A stretch of DNA of 64,000 nucleotides from Stanieria sp. NIES-3757. GTDB lineage: Bacteria; Cyanobacteriota; Cyanobacteriia; Cyanobacteriales; Xenococcaceae. The notes under the pieces are model-generated. The model did not search any database. It was not told where the DNA came from and saw nothing but the letters and a program-made list of their open reading frames with translations. Each line of letters starts with the position of its first letter. Position 1 is the first letter of the stretch. This document shows positions 63,806 through 64,000 of this stretch, piece by piece. The position numbers were made by a program, and so were the translations under genes. The stretch covers positions 4,951,640-5,015,639 of the forward strand of contig AP017375.1 in assembly GCA_002355455.1 (NCBI GenBank), written 5' to 3'.

Positions 63806-64000
63806 TTAATTTGAATTATAAGACTCTAGAAAAGAATAATCTGTATAGCCTACCTCTGCATTTTTATCCCCTCGACCGTAAAATGTTCGAGGATTGGGTT
63901 CGTTTAACTCAGCAGCGAGCGCAAAACGCTTGGGCAGATCTGGATTAGCGAGAAATAACTTACCATAAGAAACAAATTCTGCTTTACCATTAACTAAAAC
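63806..64000 (-). CDS. NADH:flavin oxidoreductase / Old Yellow Enzyme (C-terminal part, runs off the window)
   Basis: The last 64 residues are present: VLVNGKAEFVSYGKLFLANP, DLPKRFALAAELNEPNPRTF and YGRGDKNAEVGYTDYSFLES, ending in TAA at 63806-63808. The blocks F-SYGK-FLANPDL and TFYGxG...GYTDY are the closing part of ene-reductases, with the Gly loop that binds FMN upstream of it. The gene lies 54 bp before the aldo/keto reductase. Confidence 0.85.
   Translation of the reverse strand, partial: VLVNGKAEFVSYGKLFLANPDLPKRFALAAELNEPNPRTFYGRGDKNAEVGYTDYSFLESYNSN

Overview
The window is chromosomal DNA of a cyanobacterium. It carries psbA (photosystem II D1), ndhN (a cyanobacterial/plastid NDH-1 subunit), a PAP/fibrillin gene and many copies of the GCGATCGC (HIP1) octamer, and it shows the cyanobacterial S10-spc-alpha ribosomal superoperon. 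The sequence is AT-rich. The exact genus cannot be read from the sequence alone; a unicellular or baeocyte-forming lineage is a guess.

Layout. (1) 1-16048, all on the minus strand: the ribosomal superoperon, read rplC-rplD-rplW-rplB-rpsS-rplV-rpsC-rplP-rpmC-rpsQ-rplN-rplX-rplE-rpsH-rplF-rplR-rpsE-rplO-secY-adk-infA-rpmJ-rpsM-rpsK-rpoA-rplQ-truA-rplM-rpsI-rpmE-prfA. (2) 16049-17829: a leader region with repeats, a tiny ORF with a perfect Shine-Dalgarno, ndhN and a helical hypothetical protein, both genes on plus. (3) 17929-27361: a decayed island between tRNA-Gly(UCC) and tRNA-Ala(CGC). (4) 27401-64000: ordinary housekeeping genes with a few accessory ones: HAD hydrolase, methyltransferase, M16 protease, psbA, PH-domain protein, two Ser/Thr kinases, fni-pyrR, hemE, rmuC, an ABC-2 transporter, guaD, rimM, avtA, Nudix, dxs, rsmD, hisH, an ABC exporter, mscL, an aldo/keto reductase and the end of an Old Yellow Enzyme gene.

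The most interesting part is the island. It holds a degraded type V-K CRISPR-associated Tn7-like transposon (CAST). The CRISPR-side transposon end starts 9 bp after tRNA-Gly. Next come a solitary guide unit, a short CRISPR array, a well-preserved tracrRNA, a 5'-truncated cas12k, and, after 5.6 kb of other genes, an intact-looking tniQ and a tnsC that lacks its Walker A half and has one nonsense codon. tnsB and the other end are missing. The order and orientation (tnsC-tniQ-cargo-cas12k-tracrRNA-CRISPR-end) match the V-K family. The genes between are a ruined type I restriction-modification locus (hsdR, hsdM and hsdS all broken, hsdS by a dying IS630 element), an apparently intact RelE-type toxin/antitoxin pair, and an ATPase gene whose 5' piece abuts tniQ. 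The tracrRNA anti-repeat pairs perfectly with the solitary guide's repeat but only by wobble with the array repeat. The solitary guide resembles tRNA-Thr(GGU), not the tRNA-Gly next door.

A second family of interest is three small secreted proteins with curlin-like Gln/Gly/Asn repeats (34345, 52665, 53470). They share a nearly identical signal peptide and 5' leader, and the last two are a recent tandem duplication of about 805 bp.
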